Assembly (NCBI GenBank): GCA_964653655.1
Contig: CAZZHG010000004.1
Location: forward strand, 1-64,000
DNA: 64,000 nucleotides
Direction of reading: 5' to 3'
Source: CAZZHG01 sp964653655
GTDB taxonomy: Bacteria; Bdellovibrionota; FAC87; UBA2466
Position 1 is the first letter of the stretch, and each line of letters starts with the position of its first letter. Under the pieces are notes generated by a model. The model ran no database searches, was not told where the DNA came from, and saw only the letters and a program-made list of their open reading frames with translations. The position numbers were made by a program, and so were the translations under genes. Below, in pieces: positions 52,072 to 60,820 of the stretch.

Positions 52072-53697
52072 GTGAAGCTCAAGCTCCGCCGCGTTTCTCC
52101 CACCGAGTGGCTTACCGTCTTCGCGGTCCTTGCCTTGGCTCTGTCGCTCTTCGCCCGGGTCCTCTACCGAGGAAGCTACTATTACGGAGAGGACATTCTA
52201 GGTCCAATGCATGGACTGAAGATGGCGACGACGGAGTCGTTCTGGAATTTCCTCACCGACGCCTTCCCCCGAACCCGCCACTACTCCTATTGGGGTACGA
52301 TCAACAGTGCCCTATACACGATGATTCCCGGTTATCTCTCCCTAGTCTTTCCGTGGGAGTATTGGGCTCACCTTCTGACCTTCCTGTTCTGCACTCTGGC
52401 CGTCGTAATTGTCGGAAAGACTCTTGGGTATACGTGGAAAAACAGCTGGCCAGTGCTGCTCGCCTTCGGAGCGTCGGCGCCCTTGCTCACGTTTTCTCTG
52501 TCGGGATTTCCGAGAGCGGCGATTCTCCTGCCCCACGCTCTGGTTCTCGTGACCGTACTCTCTCCCTCCCTTTCCGGAGCGGGATCCAAACGCGGAGTGA
52601 CCGCGCGCAGCCTGATCCTGACGGCGCTTCTCTGCCTGCTGACGATTGAGCTGACGTGGCATTTGTACGAGCTATCGAGACTCGTGTTCGTCGTCTGGAT
52701 CCTGGCGGCCCTTCTGATGAAGGGAATTCCTTGGAAAACGAGAGCGGTGTGGGTGGGCGCGGGAGCACTAGAGTTCTTTCTGCTGCAGAATTGCCCTTCC
52801 GCCCGAAGCCACTTCCTTAGTCAGCTACTGAAGGCGAGCCCCGCCGACATCCTCGCGGCGCACCTGACTCCGCTCAAGATGATTTTCCTCAAGGGACAAC
52901 TGACGCTTCCCACTTTGTTCGGCCTCGGAGTCGTCTCGCTCTTTTTCCTACGCACGAACCGGTGGTTCTGGGTGGCGATGTTCCTAGCTCAATACGAGCT
53001 CGCGAGTATCGCGGCGCTCGGCAAGGATGATTTGGTTTCGCGACGTTATTTGCTGATGGAGTTCTACACGATTGTTCCGATCCTTGTCTGGGCGAGGGAA
53101 CTCTTCGGGGGAAAGAAGATCTCGTGGAGCTCACGGCAACGCTGGGTTGCCGGGGCAATGGTGGTTGCCGCCGTCGTTCAGATTGGGGCGATGCTCTACC
53201 ATTTCCGGATTCCCGCCGTTCAAAATCGCCACCCTCTACCCTACTCGGCGGGTGATTTGGACATGTCCTCGAACGGCGAGCTGATTGACTGGAGTTATAA
53301 GCTTGGGGACGTGGTGCGGGCGGGCGACAAGATCATCGCCCTCTACAACTTTTCGTCGCGGGGGGAGGTAGCTTCGGATCCCCAGGCAATTCTCGAACGT
53401 CAGTACATCCGCCTGGGGCACGAGACCTTTGAGCGATCTTTCTTTCTCTTCGGCACAGCCCCGTGCCGCGACAACTGTTTCAATTTTCGGGCACCGGGAA
53501 CTCTGCCGGAGCTGCTCGCCAAAATTGCCGCGGGCAGCGAAGGACCTTTCCAATCGTTCACGGTTCACTGGCACCGGCACAACCCGGCGCCCGATTTGAG
53601 CATGGCGATGGAGATGCTGAGCTCTCGTTTCGTGCTCGGCCCCGAACAGACTCTCGGGGAGAACGGCAGGTACGTGCGCCTCATCGCCCTCAAGTAA
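52072..53697 (+). CDS. Large polytopic membrane protein, possible GT-C glycosyltransferase
   Basis: The product is 541 residues from GTG 52072. About ten TMs occupy residues 15-390, then a soluble domain of about 150 residues. SYYYGEDILGPMHG in the first periplasmic loop provides an acidic pair where GT-C enzymes have their catalytic acid. The soluble part has a Cys pair (APCRDNCFNF). Last gene of the operon. It is similar in layout, not clearly in sequence, to 12824-14287. Confidence 0.75.
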   Translation: MKLKLRRVSPTEWLTVFAVLALALSLFARVLYRGSYYYGEDILGPMHGLKMATTESFWNFLTDAFPRTRHYSYWGTINSALYTMIPGYLSLVFPWEYWAHLLTFLFCTLAVVIVGKTLGYTWKNSWPVLLAFGASAPLLTFSLSGFPRAAILLPHALVLVTVLSPSLSGAGSKRGVTARSLILTALLCLLTIELTWHLYELSRLVFVVWILAALLMKGIPWKTRAVWVGAGALEFFLLQNCPSARSHFLSQLLKASPADILAAHLTPLKMIFLKGQLTLPTLFGLGVVSLFFLRTNRWFWVAMFLAQYELASIAALGKDDLVSRRYLLMEFYTIVPILVWARELFGGKKISWSSRQRWVAGAMVVAAVVQIGAMLYHFRIPAVQNRHPLPYSAGDLDMSSNGELIDWSYKLGDVVRAGDKIIALYNFSSRGEVASDPQAILERQYIRLGHETFERSFFLFGTAPCRDNCFNFRAPGTLPELLAKIAAGSEGPFQSFTVHWHRHNPAPDLSMAMEMLSSRFVLGPEQTLGENGRYVRLIALK

Positions 53698-53792
53698 CCG
53701 GAATTCGGCTGTTTCAGCGGGTTAAAATTCGGGATGGACGGGTCATAACAAGCCTGTTAACTCTTCGTGTTGCTTGTTCTTTTGTCTGTGAT

Positions 53793-53868
53793 GCGGGTGT
53801 AGCTCAGTTGGTAGAGCATCAGCTTCCCAAGCTGAGGGTCGCGAGTTCGAACCTCGTCGCCCGCTCCA
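53793..53868 (+). tRNA. tRNA-Gly(CCC)
   Basis: A 76-nt cloverleaf with 7-bp acceptor (GCGGGTG with CGCCCGC), D-arm AGCTCAGTTGGTAGAGC, anticodon stem TCAGC/GCTGA with loop TTCCCAA (anticodon CCC, Gly), T-arm containing GTTCGAAC, discriminator T and an encoded CCA. It closes the polysaccharide region. Confidence 0.97.
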
Positions 53869-54033
53869 TTTAAGAATTTCACAAACACAAACCTCTCTTA
53901 CGACTGACTTGCGAGCACTATAGAGGATTGTATCGGACCACGGGAACCGTCCTTAGATGAATTAGAACAATCGTGTCCCATATCGAAGAGCCGGTGGTGG
54001 TGAGGGGCACTTATTGCCCAACTAAATTTATGG

Positions 54034-54231
54034 CTATTGGATGCCCACCAGGAAATACCGCTTAATGGCACCTATCCAGGGCACCAGAATGGCGGGAAGC
54101 GGAGTTCTTTTCGCTTCGGGGCTGAACTGGGATCCAAAGATCGTCACGATTAGGGAAGCCGAGATTCCGAACCAAAAAAAAATCGGAAAGATGCGCTTAT
54201 AGAAGAAGGGCCATGGAGAAGAGAGCTTCAT
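54034..54231 (-). CDS. Small membrane protein
   Basis: The product would be 65 residues from ATG 54231, with a hydrophobic segment (about 14-32, IFPIFFWFGISASLIVTIF) and a weaker one near the C-terminus. It lies 11 bp after the stop of the secreted-protein gene on the same strand. No strong ribosome-binding site is seen, so the call rests on the membrane segment and the position. Function is unknown. Confidence 0.45.
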   Translation of the reverse strand: MKLSSPWPFFYKRIFPIFFWFGISASLIVTIFGSQFSPEAKRTPLPAILVPWIGAIKRYFLVGIQ

Positions 54232-54242
54232 CCGGCAGCTTT

Positions 54243-55274
54243 CTAGGGGAGCGGGGGATTGGCTGCCATGCCCCAGAAGCCGCCCGTGATTCCCGCATAG
54301 GTTTCCGCCATCAAGGTTTCCCATGACATCGCGGGGAAGGGTGCCGCCGGCCGGCAAGCCGCTCCGGAGGAAAGAAGCCGGTAGCTGTAGGCTTCAGGAG
54401 ATCCGGTTCGGCTCCAGCAAGCTCCGCTCGCGGCGTTGCCGCCCGAAACGTTGGGTCTCCACTGTCCGAGCCCGGGGCCCGCGGGCACCGGCTCCGAGGC
54501 GAGTCGGAGCGGGGCTCTGCCCTCGAGGTAAGCCTTGCCGGAGTTGGATTGAGTGTTCACGTCGGCGACTAGGCGGAAGGAACGCTTCAGCTGGGTACTG
54601 AAGTAGGCCGCCTTGAGTCGATACTGAGTCGTTCCGGTCCGCGAGCTCTCCGCATATACCGTTCCGCCCTCGTAGATCATTTTCCCGGCTATTTGCGCCG
54701 GGGACCAAGGCGTTCCCCGCTCGAAGGCATAGTAGACCGCGGCTTTTCCGCCGTTGCCGCCGGTGCTCATCAAGTTGGAATCCGCGACGATCACGCCGCG
54801 GTAGGGAATGTTCTCCCTGGTAGAGTCCGCGGCGACATCGTAGCAGGCCGACATGGCCCTGGAAAAACTTCGGGCCTTCGAGCAGTCACCGCTGCTCGGG
54901 CACGTCCAAACATTCATCCGGTAGCCGTAGGACGTGCTTCCGATGCGACAGCCCTGAGCCACTTGGAAGTAATAGTTCGCGGTGCCGAGCTGTTTTTGCG
55001 TGGCCCCGGTGTAGTCCATTCGTACTTGAAAGACGGTCAGATTGCGGCAGATCCACTCCTCCACGAAGGCAAGCAGATGGCTCTCTCCTACGTGACGGGC
55101 GAGCGTGGCGTTGCACTGATCGCGGTTGCTCGGGGAGATGTGTCCGCCCTCGGCGAGGAAAATCTGCTGGAGAACTCGCGGAAAGCCCTCCGACAACACG
55201 TCCGCGCCGAAGGCGGGACTCAACGGGAAGAGCGCCAAGACCAGCAGTCCGATTTTTCCCAGGAGTCGCATCAT
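54243..55274 (-). CDS. Secreted cysteine-containing protein, second gene of a coupled pair
   Basis: The product is 343 residues from ATG 55274, which overlaps the stop of the upstream gene (ATGA) and has GGGAGGG about 7 bases before it. Signal peptide MMRLLGKIGLLVLALFPL, cleavage near AFGAD. The mature part has about nine Cys (in DQCNAT, EWICRN, QGCRIG, WTCPSS, GDCSKA, SACYDV, GACWSR, AACRPA), many in pairs. It is beta-rich with no family recognised. It is made with the Pro/Thr-linker protein and may act with it outside the cell. Confidence 0.8.
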   Translation of the reverse strand: MMRLLGKIGLLVLALFPLSPAFGADVLSEGFPRVLQQIFLAEGGHISPSNRDQCNATLARHVGESHLLAFVEEWICRNLTVFQVRMDYTGATQKQLGTANYYFQVAQGCRIGSTSYGYRMNVWTCPSSGDCSKARSFSRAMSACYDVAADSTRENIPYRGVIVADSNLMSTGGNGGKAAVYYAFERGTPWSPAQIAGKMIYEGGTVYAESSRTGTTQYRLKAAYFSTQLKRSFRLVADVNTQSNSGKAYLEGRAPLRLASEPVPAGPGLGQWRPNVSGGNAASGACWSRTGSPEAYSYRLLSSGAACRPAAPFPAMSWETLMAETYAGITGGFWGMAANPPLP

Positions 55275-56242
55275 TGAACCCTCCCGGCGGGAGTCGTGGA
55301 AGGCGCCGTCATCTGGTATTGGGGAGAGGACTGGGCACAGCTCAGGGGCCGGATGATGTTCGGGCACAGCGCAAGGCAACCTCGATCGCTTTCATCCGCG
55401 ACCAAGCGGATGGCGATGCCGTTCTGGAAGATGGCGCATTGGCGTTTACCGTCCCGGTATCCGGCGAAATCACACGTGCAAAGCCCACCCGGCGGTGACG
55501 AGGCCGGTTCGGTAGTCGTACGCGGTCCGACGGAAGGGACGGGGGTCGCGGTGGCGGACGGGGGTTTAGACGGCGCCGGAGTGGGCGTCGGCGTTCGTCC
55601 GGGCGGAGTCGGTCGCACCGGTTTCCAAGGAGTCGGCGTGGGAGTTGGAGTCGGAGTGGACACCGGACAATTCCGAAAAACCATGTCTTTCAGTTCGGGA
55701 AACGGCTTGGGAGGCACGTCGTCCAACTGGTACAAGCCGTATCCATTTTCCGCCGACACCCGATCTCGGAGCCACCCGGCTCGAAAGAAATTGGGAATGG
55801 ATCCGGAGTTGCCTTCAAAATCGCCCTGATGCTGGTTGATGAGCGTGGCCCAGCCGTGGAGCCCGGACGCCTGAAGCACGCTCACGTGGGCAATGGCGTT
55901 GCCGCGCAGGATGCGTTTCGCGTTGGTCAGGTCCCACTTGAAGGTGAAATCGTACCAGCCGTTGCCCCACGCCGGAGCCTCGACGAACTTCGAGCTGTCC
56001 ACTTGGCCCAAGGCGATTTGTCCCTCTTGGTTCTCGTAGCAGACGTACGCGCGGGTATGAATGTCGTAGTAACGCTCCCGCAGGACGCTCATAGTGAGGC
56101 AGGGCATCGGAGCGCCGATCGGGCCGATGGAAAAATAGAAGGTGTTTCCGGGAACGTTGATGGTGAGCTCATCGCCCTGAGCGGTGCCGGCGAGGGCGAG
56201 CCCCAGCAAGGCTAGAAACATCCACTTACGTGCCACAAGCAT
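55271..56242 (-). CDS. Secreted protein with a Pro/Thr linker
   Basis: The product is 323 residues with a signal peptide ending near GTAQGDE. An N-terminal beta-rich domain (about 25-195) has Cys in MPCLTM, YVCYEN and RNCPVS. A linker (about 197-250) of TP repeats and PT/PS runs follows, then a small C-terminal Cys-rich domain (about 253-305; LCTCDFAG, RQCAIF, RGCLALCPN). Domain-linker-domain layout is typical of extracellular binding or hydrolytic proteins, but no catalytic motif is recognised. The start may be GTG two codons on. Confidence 0.8.
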   Translation of the reverse strand: MLVARKWMFLALLGLALAGTAQGDELTINVPGNTFYFSIGPIGAPMPCLTMSVLRERYYDIHTRAYVCYENQEGQIALGQVDSSKFVEAPAWGNGWYDFTFKWDLTNAKRILRGNAIAHVSVLQASGLHGWATLINQHQGDFEGNSGSIPNFFRAGWLRDRVSAENGYGLYQLDDVPPKPFPELKDMVFRNCPVSTPTPTPTPTPWKPVRPTPPGRTPTPTPAPSKPPSATATPVPSVGPRTTTEPASSPPGGLCTCDFAGYRDGKRQCAIFQNGIAIRLVADESDRGCLALCPNIIRPLSCAQSSPQYQMTAPSTTPAGRVQ

Positions 56243-56415
56243 CCTCTGAATCTACTCTCGGAATATTAGGGAATTGTGCGCTTGGGGCCCGCTGGAATCA
56301 GCATGTGAATCGAGGAGTTACGAGGGGGTGCCGATCCGCGGGCGCGAAGCGGAGCTTGTGGATAACTCCCAAAAATAACTAGGCACCATTGTTCTAGTAG
56401 GAAGGTCCTGGTTCC

Positions 56416-56877
56416 CTACTTCTTGGGCAAATAAGCGGAGGCCGCTCCGAACTGGTAAACCAAGCCGCCGCCGGAGTGTCCGGCCGAGTAGGCGAAGTAA
56501 GTGCAGGCGGACGAAGCGAGTACGGTAGCCGCCCTCCCCACGTTTGCTATCGTCCCACCAGGAAAGAAACTGGCTATTCCGAGAGCGAGCGAGACTCCCG
56601 CCGAGACATTGAAGGCGTCTCCCGCTTCCTCATGCGGATCAAGATTTGCGGATCCCACGAGCATCACGGTCCGCCTCCGATCCTCTTCTCCGGTTCGGAC
56701 CGAAGCTATACCTCCGGCAAGTACTATGACTTGGAGACCCACGACCACGAGCCACGCGGTCTTGGGAAGCTTGCCCTTTCCGATGGCGATCGCCACGACG
56801 ACGGCGAGGCAGGGAAGCACGAACGCGACACCGATGGGGATGTGCACTAGGGCTGGGTGCAGAGGGATTTCGTTCAT
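56416..56877 (-). CDS. DUF2231-like membrane protein
   Basis: The product is 153 residues with four TMs. The N-terminal IPLHPALVHIPIGVAF matches the HPxxVHxPIAL start of DUF2231 proteins, which are small inner-membrane proteins of unknown function, often with a proposed heme or redox link. It is monocistronic. Confidence 0.8.
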   Translation of the reverse strand: MNEIPLHPALVHIPIGVAFVLPCLAVVVAIAIGKGKLPKTAWLVVVGLQVIVLAGGIASVRTGEEDRRRTVMLVGSANLDPHEEAGDAFNVSAGVSLALGIASFFPGGTIANVGRAATVLASSACTYFAYSAGHSGGGLVYQFGAASAYLPKK

Positions 56878-56962
56878 GCTGAATATTATACTGGACGCCC
56901 ACAGTGGCGTCGCCCACAGCCGGTTTGCTCTACGGAGGCAAGCGAACTAAGCTCGGACCCCA

Positions 56963-57856
56963 ATGCCCCAGCGCAGAAAATTTTCCAAAATCAATCTGGA
57001 GATCAGCAACATTTGCAATCTCCAGTGCAGCTTTTGCCCCGAAGTCATTCGCGAGAAGAGCTTGATGGCCCTCCCCCTCTTTGAGCGAATCATCGAACAA
57101 ATCGCCCCCCTGACCGAGCAGGTTTGCTTTCACTTGATGGGGGATCCCCTGGTGCACCCCGATCTCGAAGCAATGCTGGACCTGTGCCTTACTCACGAGG
57201 CTCCGGTCTTTCTCGTAACCAATGGGGTGCTGCTTCAGGAAAAACGGTTCGGACTGCTCTTGCATCCCGCGCTCAGGCAGGTGAATTTCTCCTTACACTC
57301 TTTCGCCGATAATTTCGGAGACAAAGATCCCTCGGCTTATCTGGAATCGATCTTTGGTTACACCGAGAGAGCGTTGAGCGACCGCCCCGACCTCTACATC
57401 AACTACCGCCTTTGGGATCTCGCCGAGGTTCGGGGCACTCTCTCTTCCCGCGAGGACATTCTCCGCCGAATCGAGGCGCGCTTTGGGATCCTCATCAAGC
57501 GCAACCCCGATGTCGGCGCGCACAAGGGAAGAATTCTGAAGGACCGCCTCTACCTGCATTTCGATACGGAGTTCGTCTGGCCGGACCCGGCGCTCCCCTT
57601 TCTGGGAACTAACGGAAGTTGTTACGGCTTGTCCTCTCATTTCGGAATCCTGGTGGACGGCACCGTCGTCCCTTGTTGTCTGGACAAAGAAGGCAGAATT
57701 CCCTTAGGCAGAGTGCAAGAAGCTCCCATCTCCGAAATCCTCGCGGGCCCCAGGGCGAAGGCCATTCTAGAAGGGTTTCAAAAAGGGAAGCTGGTCAACG
57801 ATCTCTGCCAGCGCTGCAAATACATCGAGCGGTTTCAGGCCCAGCGCGGGGCATAA
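56963..57856 (+). CDS. Radical SAM protein with SPASM-like C-terminus
   Basis: The product is 297 residues. The 4Fe-4S cluster for SAM cleavage is bound by C18, C22 and C25 (NICNLQCSFC). GDPLVHPDL and VTNGVLL follow as in this superfamily. The C-terminus has Cys in GSCYGL, VVPCCLD and LCQRCKY, consistent with an auxiliary cluster of the SPASM type. Such enzymes modify peptides or tRNA-like or sugar substrates. No small precursor peptide gene is visible next to it, so the substrate is open. Confidence 0.9.
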   Translation: MPQRRKFSKINLEISNICNLQCSFCPEVIREKSLMALPLFERIIEQIAPLTEQVCFHLMGDPLVHPDLEAMLDLCLTHEAPVFLVTNGVLLQEKRFGLLLHPALRQVNFSLHSFADNFGDKDPSAYLESIFGYTERALSDRPDLYINYRLWDLAEVRGTLSSREDILRRIEARFGILIKRNPDVGAHKGRILKDRLYLHFDTEFVWPDPALPFLGTNGSCYGLSSHFGILVDGTVVPCCLDKEGRIPLGRVQEAPISEILAGPRAKAILEGFQKGKLVNDLCQRCKYIERFQAQRGA

Positions 57857-57877
57857 GCAAGGAACATTCGGTTCTGG

Positions 57878-58561
57878 CTAGGGAGTGGGAGTGACCCGGC
57901 ACTCCAGCGTGTGGGTTTGCGCCACGACCATGCCAACGCTCGATACTAGCTCGGCCGTCGATTTCTGCGGCACGGCCGCGATGTCCATTCCCACGTGCAC
58001 GATGAGATGAAAGCCGGACCGCTCGAACTCGCGAGTCTGGTTCGTGATGGTTTTCTTAACCGAAAACTCGTTCGGCAGGTTCGATCCGGTCAGCGAGAGC
58101 TTCACGACGGGATCGTCGGTTTCGGGAAACATCCGGATCGCCAGCTGGTTCTTCGAGTCCGGCTGCCGGCACCAAATCCCCACGAAAGGCTCGGAAGTTT
58201 TGGGAACCGCCTGCCGGCGCTCGTAGATGCCTTGCCGATAGCCGACCACCTCGGCCGCGCCCCAGTAGTCGAGCGGCTCGCTTTCGGCGATGAGGGTCTC
58301 AGTGGGATGGCACAGGTCGCCCAGATAAGTACGGACGCCCGCCTCGATACGCATGGCGCCTCGGTAACTCGAAATCAGCGGGCCGCCTCCCGCCGGATGG
58401 CAACGGTAGTCGGGATCGATCCAATAATAGATCCCGCTCATCGGCTTGGAAGGATCCTCGTGGGGAATCATTCCAGGGTATCCGTCGCCGTTACCGGCGC
58501 GGCAGCCCGCGACCAGAACAAAGAGAAAGAGGCAGCCGAAAACTTTACGCAACCGTTCCAT
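57878..58561 (-). CDS. Lipoprotein of unknown function
   Basis: The product is 227 residues from ATG 58561, chosen to fit the signal peptide (MERLRKVFGCLFLFVLVAGC, lipobox VAGC). The mature part has Cys in YRCHPA, DLCHPT, IWCRQP and LECRVT and is beta-rich near the C-terminus. No family is recognised. Convergent with the radical SAM gene, 21 bp apart. Confidence 0.75.
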   Translation of the reverse strand: MERLRKVFGCLFLFVLVAGCRAGNGDGYPGMIPHEDPSKPMSGIYYWIDPDYRCHPAGGGPLISSYRGAMRIEAGVRTYLGDLCHPTETLIAESEPLDYWGAAEVVGYRQGIYERRQAVPKTSEPFVGIWCRQPDSKNQLAIRMFPETDDPVVKLSLTGSNLPNEFSVKKTITNQTREFERSGFHLIVHVGMDIAAVPQKSTAELVSSVGMVVAQTHTLECRVTPTP

Positions 58562-58631
58562 CAGTCCCAAGACTAGACTTCTCAAACCCCAGCGTAAACT
58601 GATATGAATGGCGTAAGAGTCGGGGGCCTGC

Positions 58632-60095
58632 GTGGGGTTTCAGGAAAAAATAGTAGAGCTCGATCAGCTCATCCGCCACGGCAACGTGAATGGGGCCCGC
58701 CTTCAGCTCGCCACCCTGAGCAAATCTCCCCTACCCCGGCAACACGCAACGAGCTTCGCCGCTCTCGCCCGCCGGGCATCCCTTCCCAATCTTGGCATCC
58801 GAATCCTCAATCCCATCGTCCGCCCCAGTCCGAAGGCGCCCATGCGGCCGACCGAGTTCGAAAAAGCGGAATATGCCGCGGGACTAGTCGCCATCGGGGC
58901 CGTCCCGGAGGCCATTTCCATTCTGGACGGCTTGGATTCCAAACTGAATCCGCAAGTGCTCCTCTATCGCGCCTTCGCTCTGATCACGAGGTGGGATTAC
59001 GCGGCGACCATTTCGCCCCTCGAGAAATTCATCGCCTCCCCGGGGCTATCGCCCTACCAGAAGCTCGTCGGAAAGGTGAACCTCGCGGCCGCGCTGACCT
59101 TCGAACGCGAAGCGAGCGCCGGAGAGGTTTTAGCGGAATTGCTCGGCGAGACTAAGCGGGAAGGTCTGTTCCGTCTTCACGGAAATGCCCTGGAACTTCG
59201 GGCCCAGCTCGCCATACAAGACGGCGAATGGAGCAAAGCCAGACGTTGCCTCGAGGAAGCGAAAGTCGCGCTGAAAGAAACGGGGGGTCTAGACGAGTTC
59301 TTCGTCCGCAAGTGGAGCGCCGTGCACCGGGTGTTGTCCGAGAAAAGCGCCGGCGCTTTCTCCGAGCTCGAATCCATTCGTAGCGAAGCGAAAGAGCGCC
59401 ACCATTGGGAGACGGTTCGGGACTGCGATCGCATCCGCGCGATCGCCCGCCGAGAAAAAGAGGTCTTCCTCCATGTCTATTTCGGAACCCCTTATGAGTC
59501 TTTCCGTGCCCGCGCCCTCGAGGAAGCGGGATGGACCGCGAGCCTGCCGGACTCCTATCGCTGGGAATTGAAGCCCTCCGGCCGACCGGGCAAAGCTTGG
59601 AACCTTCTCGATACTTCCGAGCGCCCCGACTTGGACGGCATTCCCCGACGTCTACTGGATCTTCTGTGCAGGGATTTTTATCGGCCGGTTCGCCTCGCCT
59701 CGTTGTACGCCCACCTTTATCCCCACGAGTATTTCAATCCGCTGAGCTCGCCCAACCGGGTCCATCAGGCGGTGAAACGCCTCAAGCATTGGTTCACCGA
59801 GAATCGGGTTCCCCTGACGATAGAAGAGAACGCCAGCGCCTATCGCCTTCAAGCGACGAGGGGCTGCGCTCTCGAAATCCCGCTCGAACGAACCGAGCAG
59901 TCTCAACGCGAGTCGCGGATTGCGGAGCTACGGCGCCGGTACTCCTCTCGGCCGTTCGCCGCGAAGGAAGCGAGCCGCGAGCTGAACCTTCCGCTTCGCA
60001 CCGCGAACCGCTTGCTTCGGGACGCTGAGGAGCAAGGCAAGCTGATCCGAATCGGAGCGAGCTCTTCGACCCGCTTTTCGTTCCCTCAAAATTAG
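58632..60095 (+). CDS. TPR-like protein with C-terminal DNA-binding-type domains
   Basis: The product is 487 residues from GTG 58632. Residues about 5-290 are helical repeats of TPR type (alternating A, G and L in ALEL, AALTF and so on). Residues about 335-405 (GIPRRLLDLLCRDFYRPVRL, then HQAVKRLKHWFTENR) resemble the winged-helix transcriptional activator domain of OmpR/SARP-like regulators. Residues about 430-485 (SSRPFAAKEASRELNLPLRT, then LIRIG) form a second helix-turn-helix. It has no signal peptide. It is probably a stand-alone transcription regulator with a TPR sensor part; its targets are unknown. Confidence 0.7.
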   Translation: MGFQEKIVELDQLIRHGNVNGARLQLATLSKSPLPRQHATSFAALARRASLPNLGIRILNPIVRPSPKAPMRPTEFEKAEYAAGLVAIGAVPEAISILDGLDSKLNPQVLLYRAFALITRWDYAATISPLEKFIASPGLSPYQKLVGKVNLAAALTFEREASAGEVLAELLGETKREGLFRLHGNALELRAQLAIQDGEWSKARRCLEEAKVALKETGGLDEFFVRKWSAVHRVLSEKSAGAFSELESIRSEAKERHHWETVRDCDRIRAIARREKEVFLHVYFGTPYESFRARALEEAGWTASLPDSYRWELKPSGRPGKAWNLLDTSERPDLDGIPRRLLDLLCRDFYRPVRLASLYAHLYPHEYFNPLSSPNRVHQAVKRLKHWFTENRVPLTIEENASAYRLQATRGCALEIPLERTEQSQRESRIAELRRRYSSRPFAAKEASRELNLPLRTANRLLRDAEEQGKLIRIGASSSTRFSFPQN

Positions 60096-60184
60096 CTCAC
60101 GCCACTTTTGTCAGTTTATCGTACGGTGGTTCGGGAGGAGGATGGACTCAGGTGAATGGTTCACCGAATTTCAAGGAGTCATCT

Positions 60185-60778
60185 ATGAAGCTCGTCAGTT
60201 TGTTACTCAGTACCGCTTTTCTTTCCCAGAGTGCTCTAGGGTTGTCCTGCAAATCTTCCGACGGAAAATACCTGTTGGAGGTCGAAAGCATTCCGTGCGG
60301 CCGCCCGGCCACGCTTTTCATCGACGGCAAAAAGCCTCAGTTCGGAGACATGGAGTGCGACAAGACTTCCCCGGCAGGCGAAACCGTCTGCTACAGCAAA
60401 AACGTCGCGGATGCGGGCTACTCGGCCGTGATTCGAAGCGGAGTCGTCGGATATACGGCCGACCTTTCCGAGTTGTGGATCGGCGGCACCCGTCCCCTCG
60501 CTTCTCTGCTCTGCGATACGCCCCTCGTGCTTCCCGGTTGCGGCCCGTCGGTCACGACTTCGGCGGTAGTACGGGACTTCAACGGTCTCGACGGCTGCGG
60601 GCACGTGCTGGAAGTCGCCGGCGTGAACGGTCCGATTCACCTCGAACCGACGAATCTGCCGGCGGAGTATCAGCAAGAAGGAGCGAAAGTCATCGTGAGC
60701 TACAACCCGGCGCCCGACATGGCTTCCATCTGCATGGTCGGAGATATCGTCGATATTACCTCCATCAAGCCGGAATGA
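60185..60778 (+). CDS. Secreted protein of unknown function
   Basis: The product is 197 residues from ATG 60185, with AAGGAG 7 bases upstream. The signal peptide ends near QSALGL. The mature part has eight Cys (in LSCKSS, IPCGRP, MECDKT, TVCYSK, LLCDTP, PGCGPS, DGCGHV and ASICMV). It is beta-rich and probably disulfide-linked in the periplasm or outside. No family is recognised. A strong terminator follows. Confidence 0.8.
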   Translation: MKLVSLLLSTAFLSQSALGLSCKSSDGKYLLEVESIPCGRPATLFIDGKKPQFGDMECDKTSPAGETVCYSKNVADAGYSAVIRSGVVGYTADLSELWIGGTRPLASLLCDTPLVLPGCGPSVTTSAVVRDFNGLDGCGHVLEVAGVNGPIHLEPTNLPAEYQQEGAKVIVSYNPAPDMASICMVGDIVDITSIKPE

Positions 60779-60785
60779 TCGAATT

Positions 60786-60820
60786 GGGGAGGTGGCCGTC
60801 GGCCACCTCCCCTTTTCTTC
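60786..60820 (+). terminator. Rho-independent terminator
   Basis: A perfect 12-bp stem (GGGGAGGTGGCC with GGCCACCTCCCC, 3-base loop) is followed by TTTTCTTC. It lies 8 bp after the secreted-protein stop and abuts the convergent cytochrome gene. Confidence 0.95.

Noticed and set aside
53869..54033. Integration site next to tRNA-Gly
   Set aside because: No repeat of the tRNA 3' end and no integrase were found on either side.
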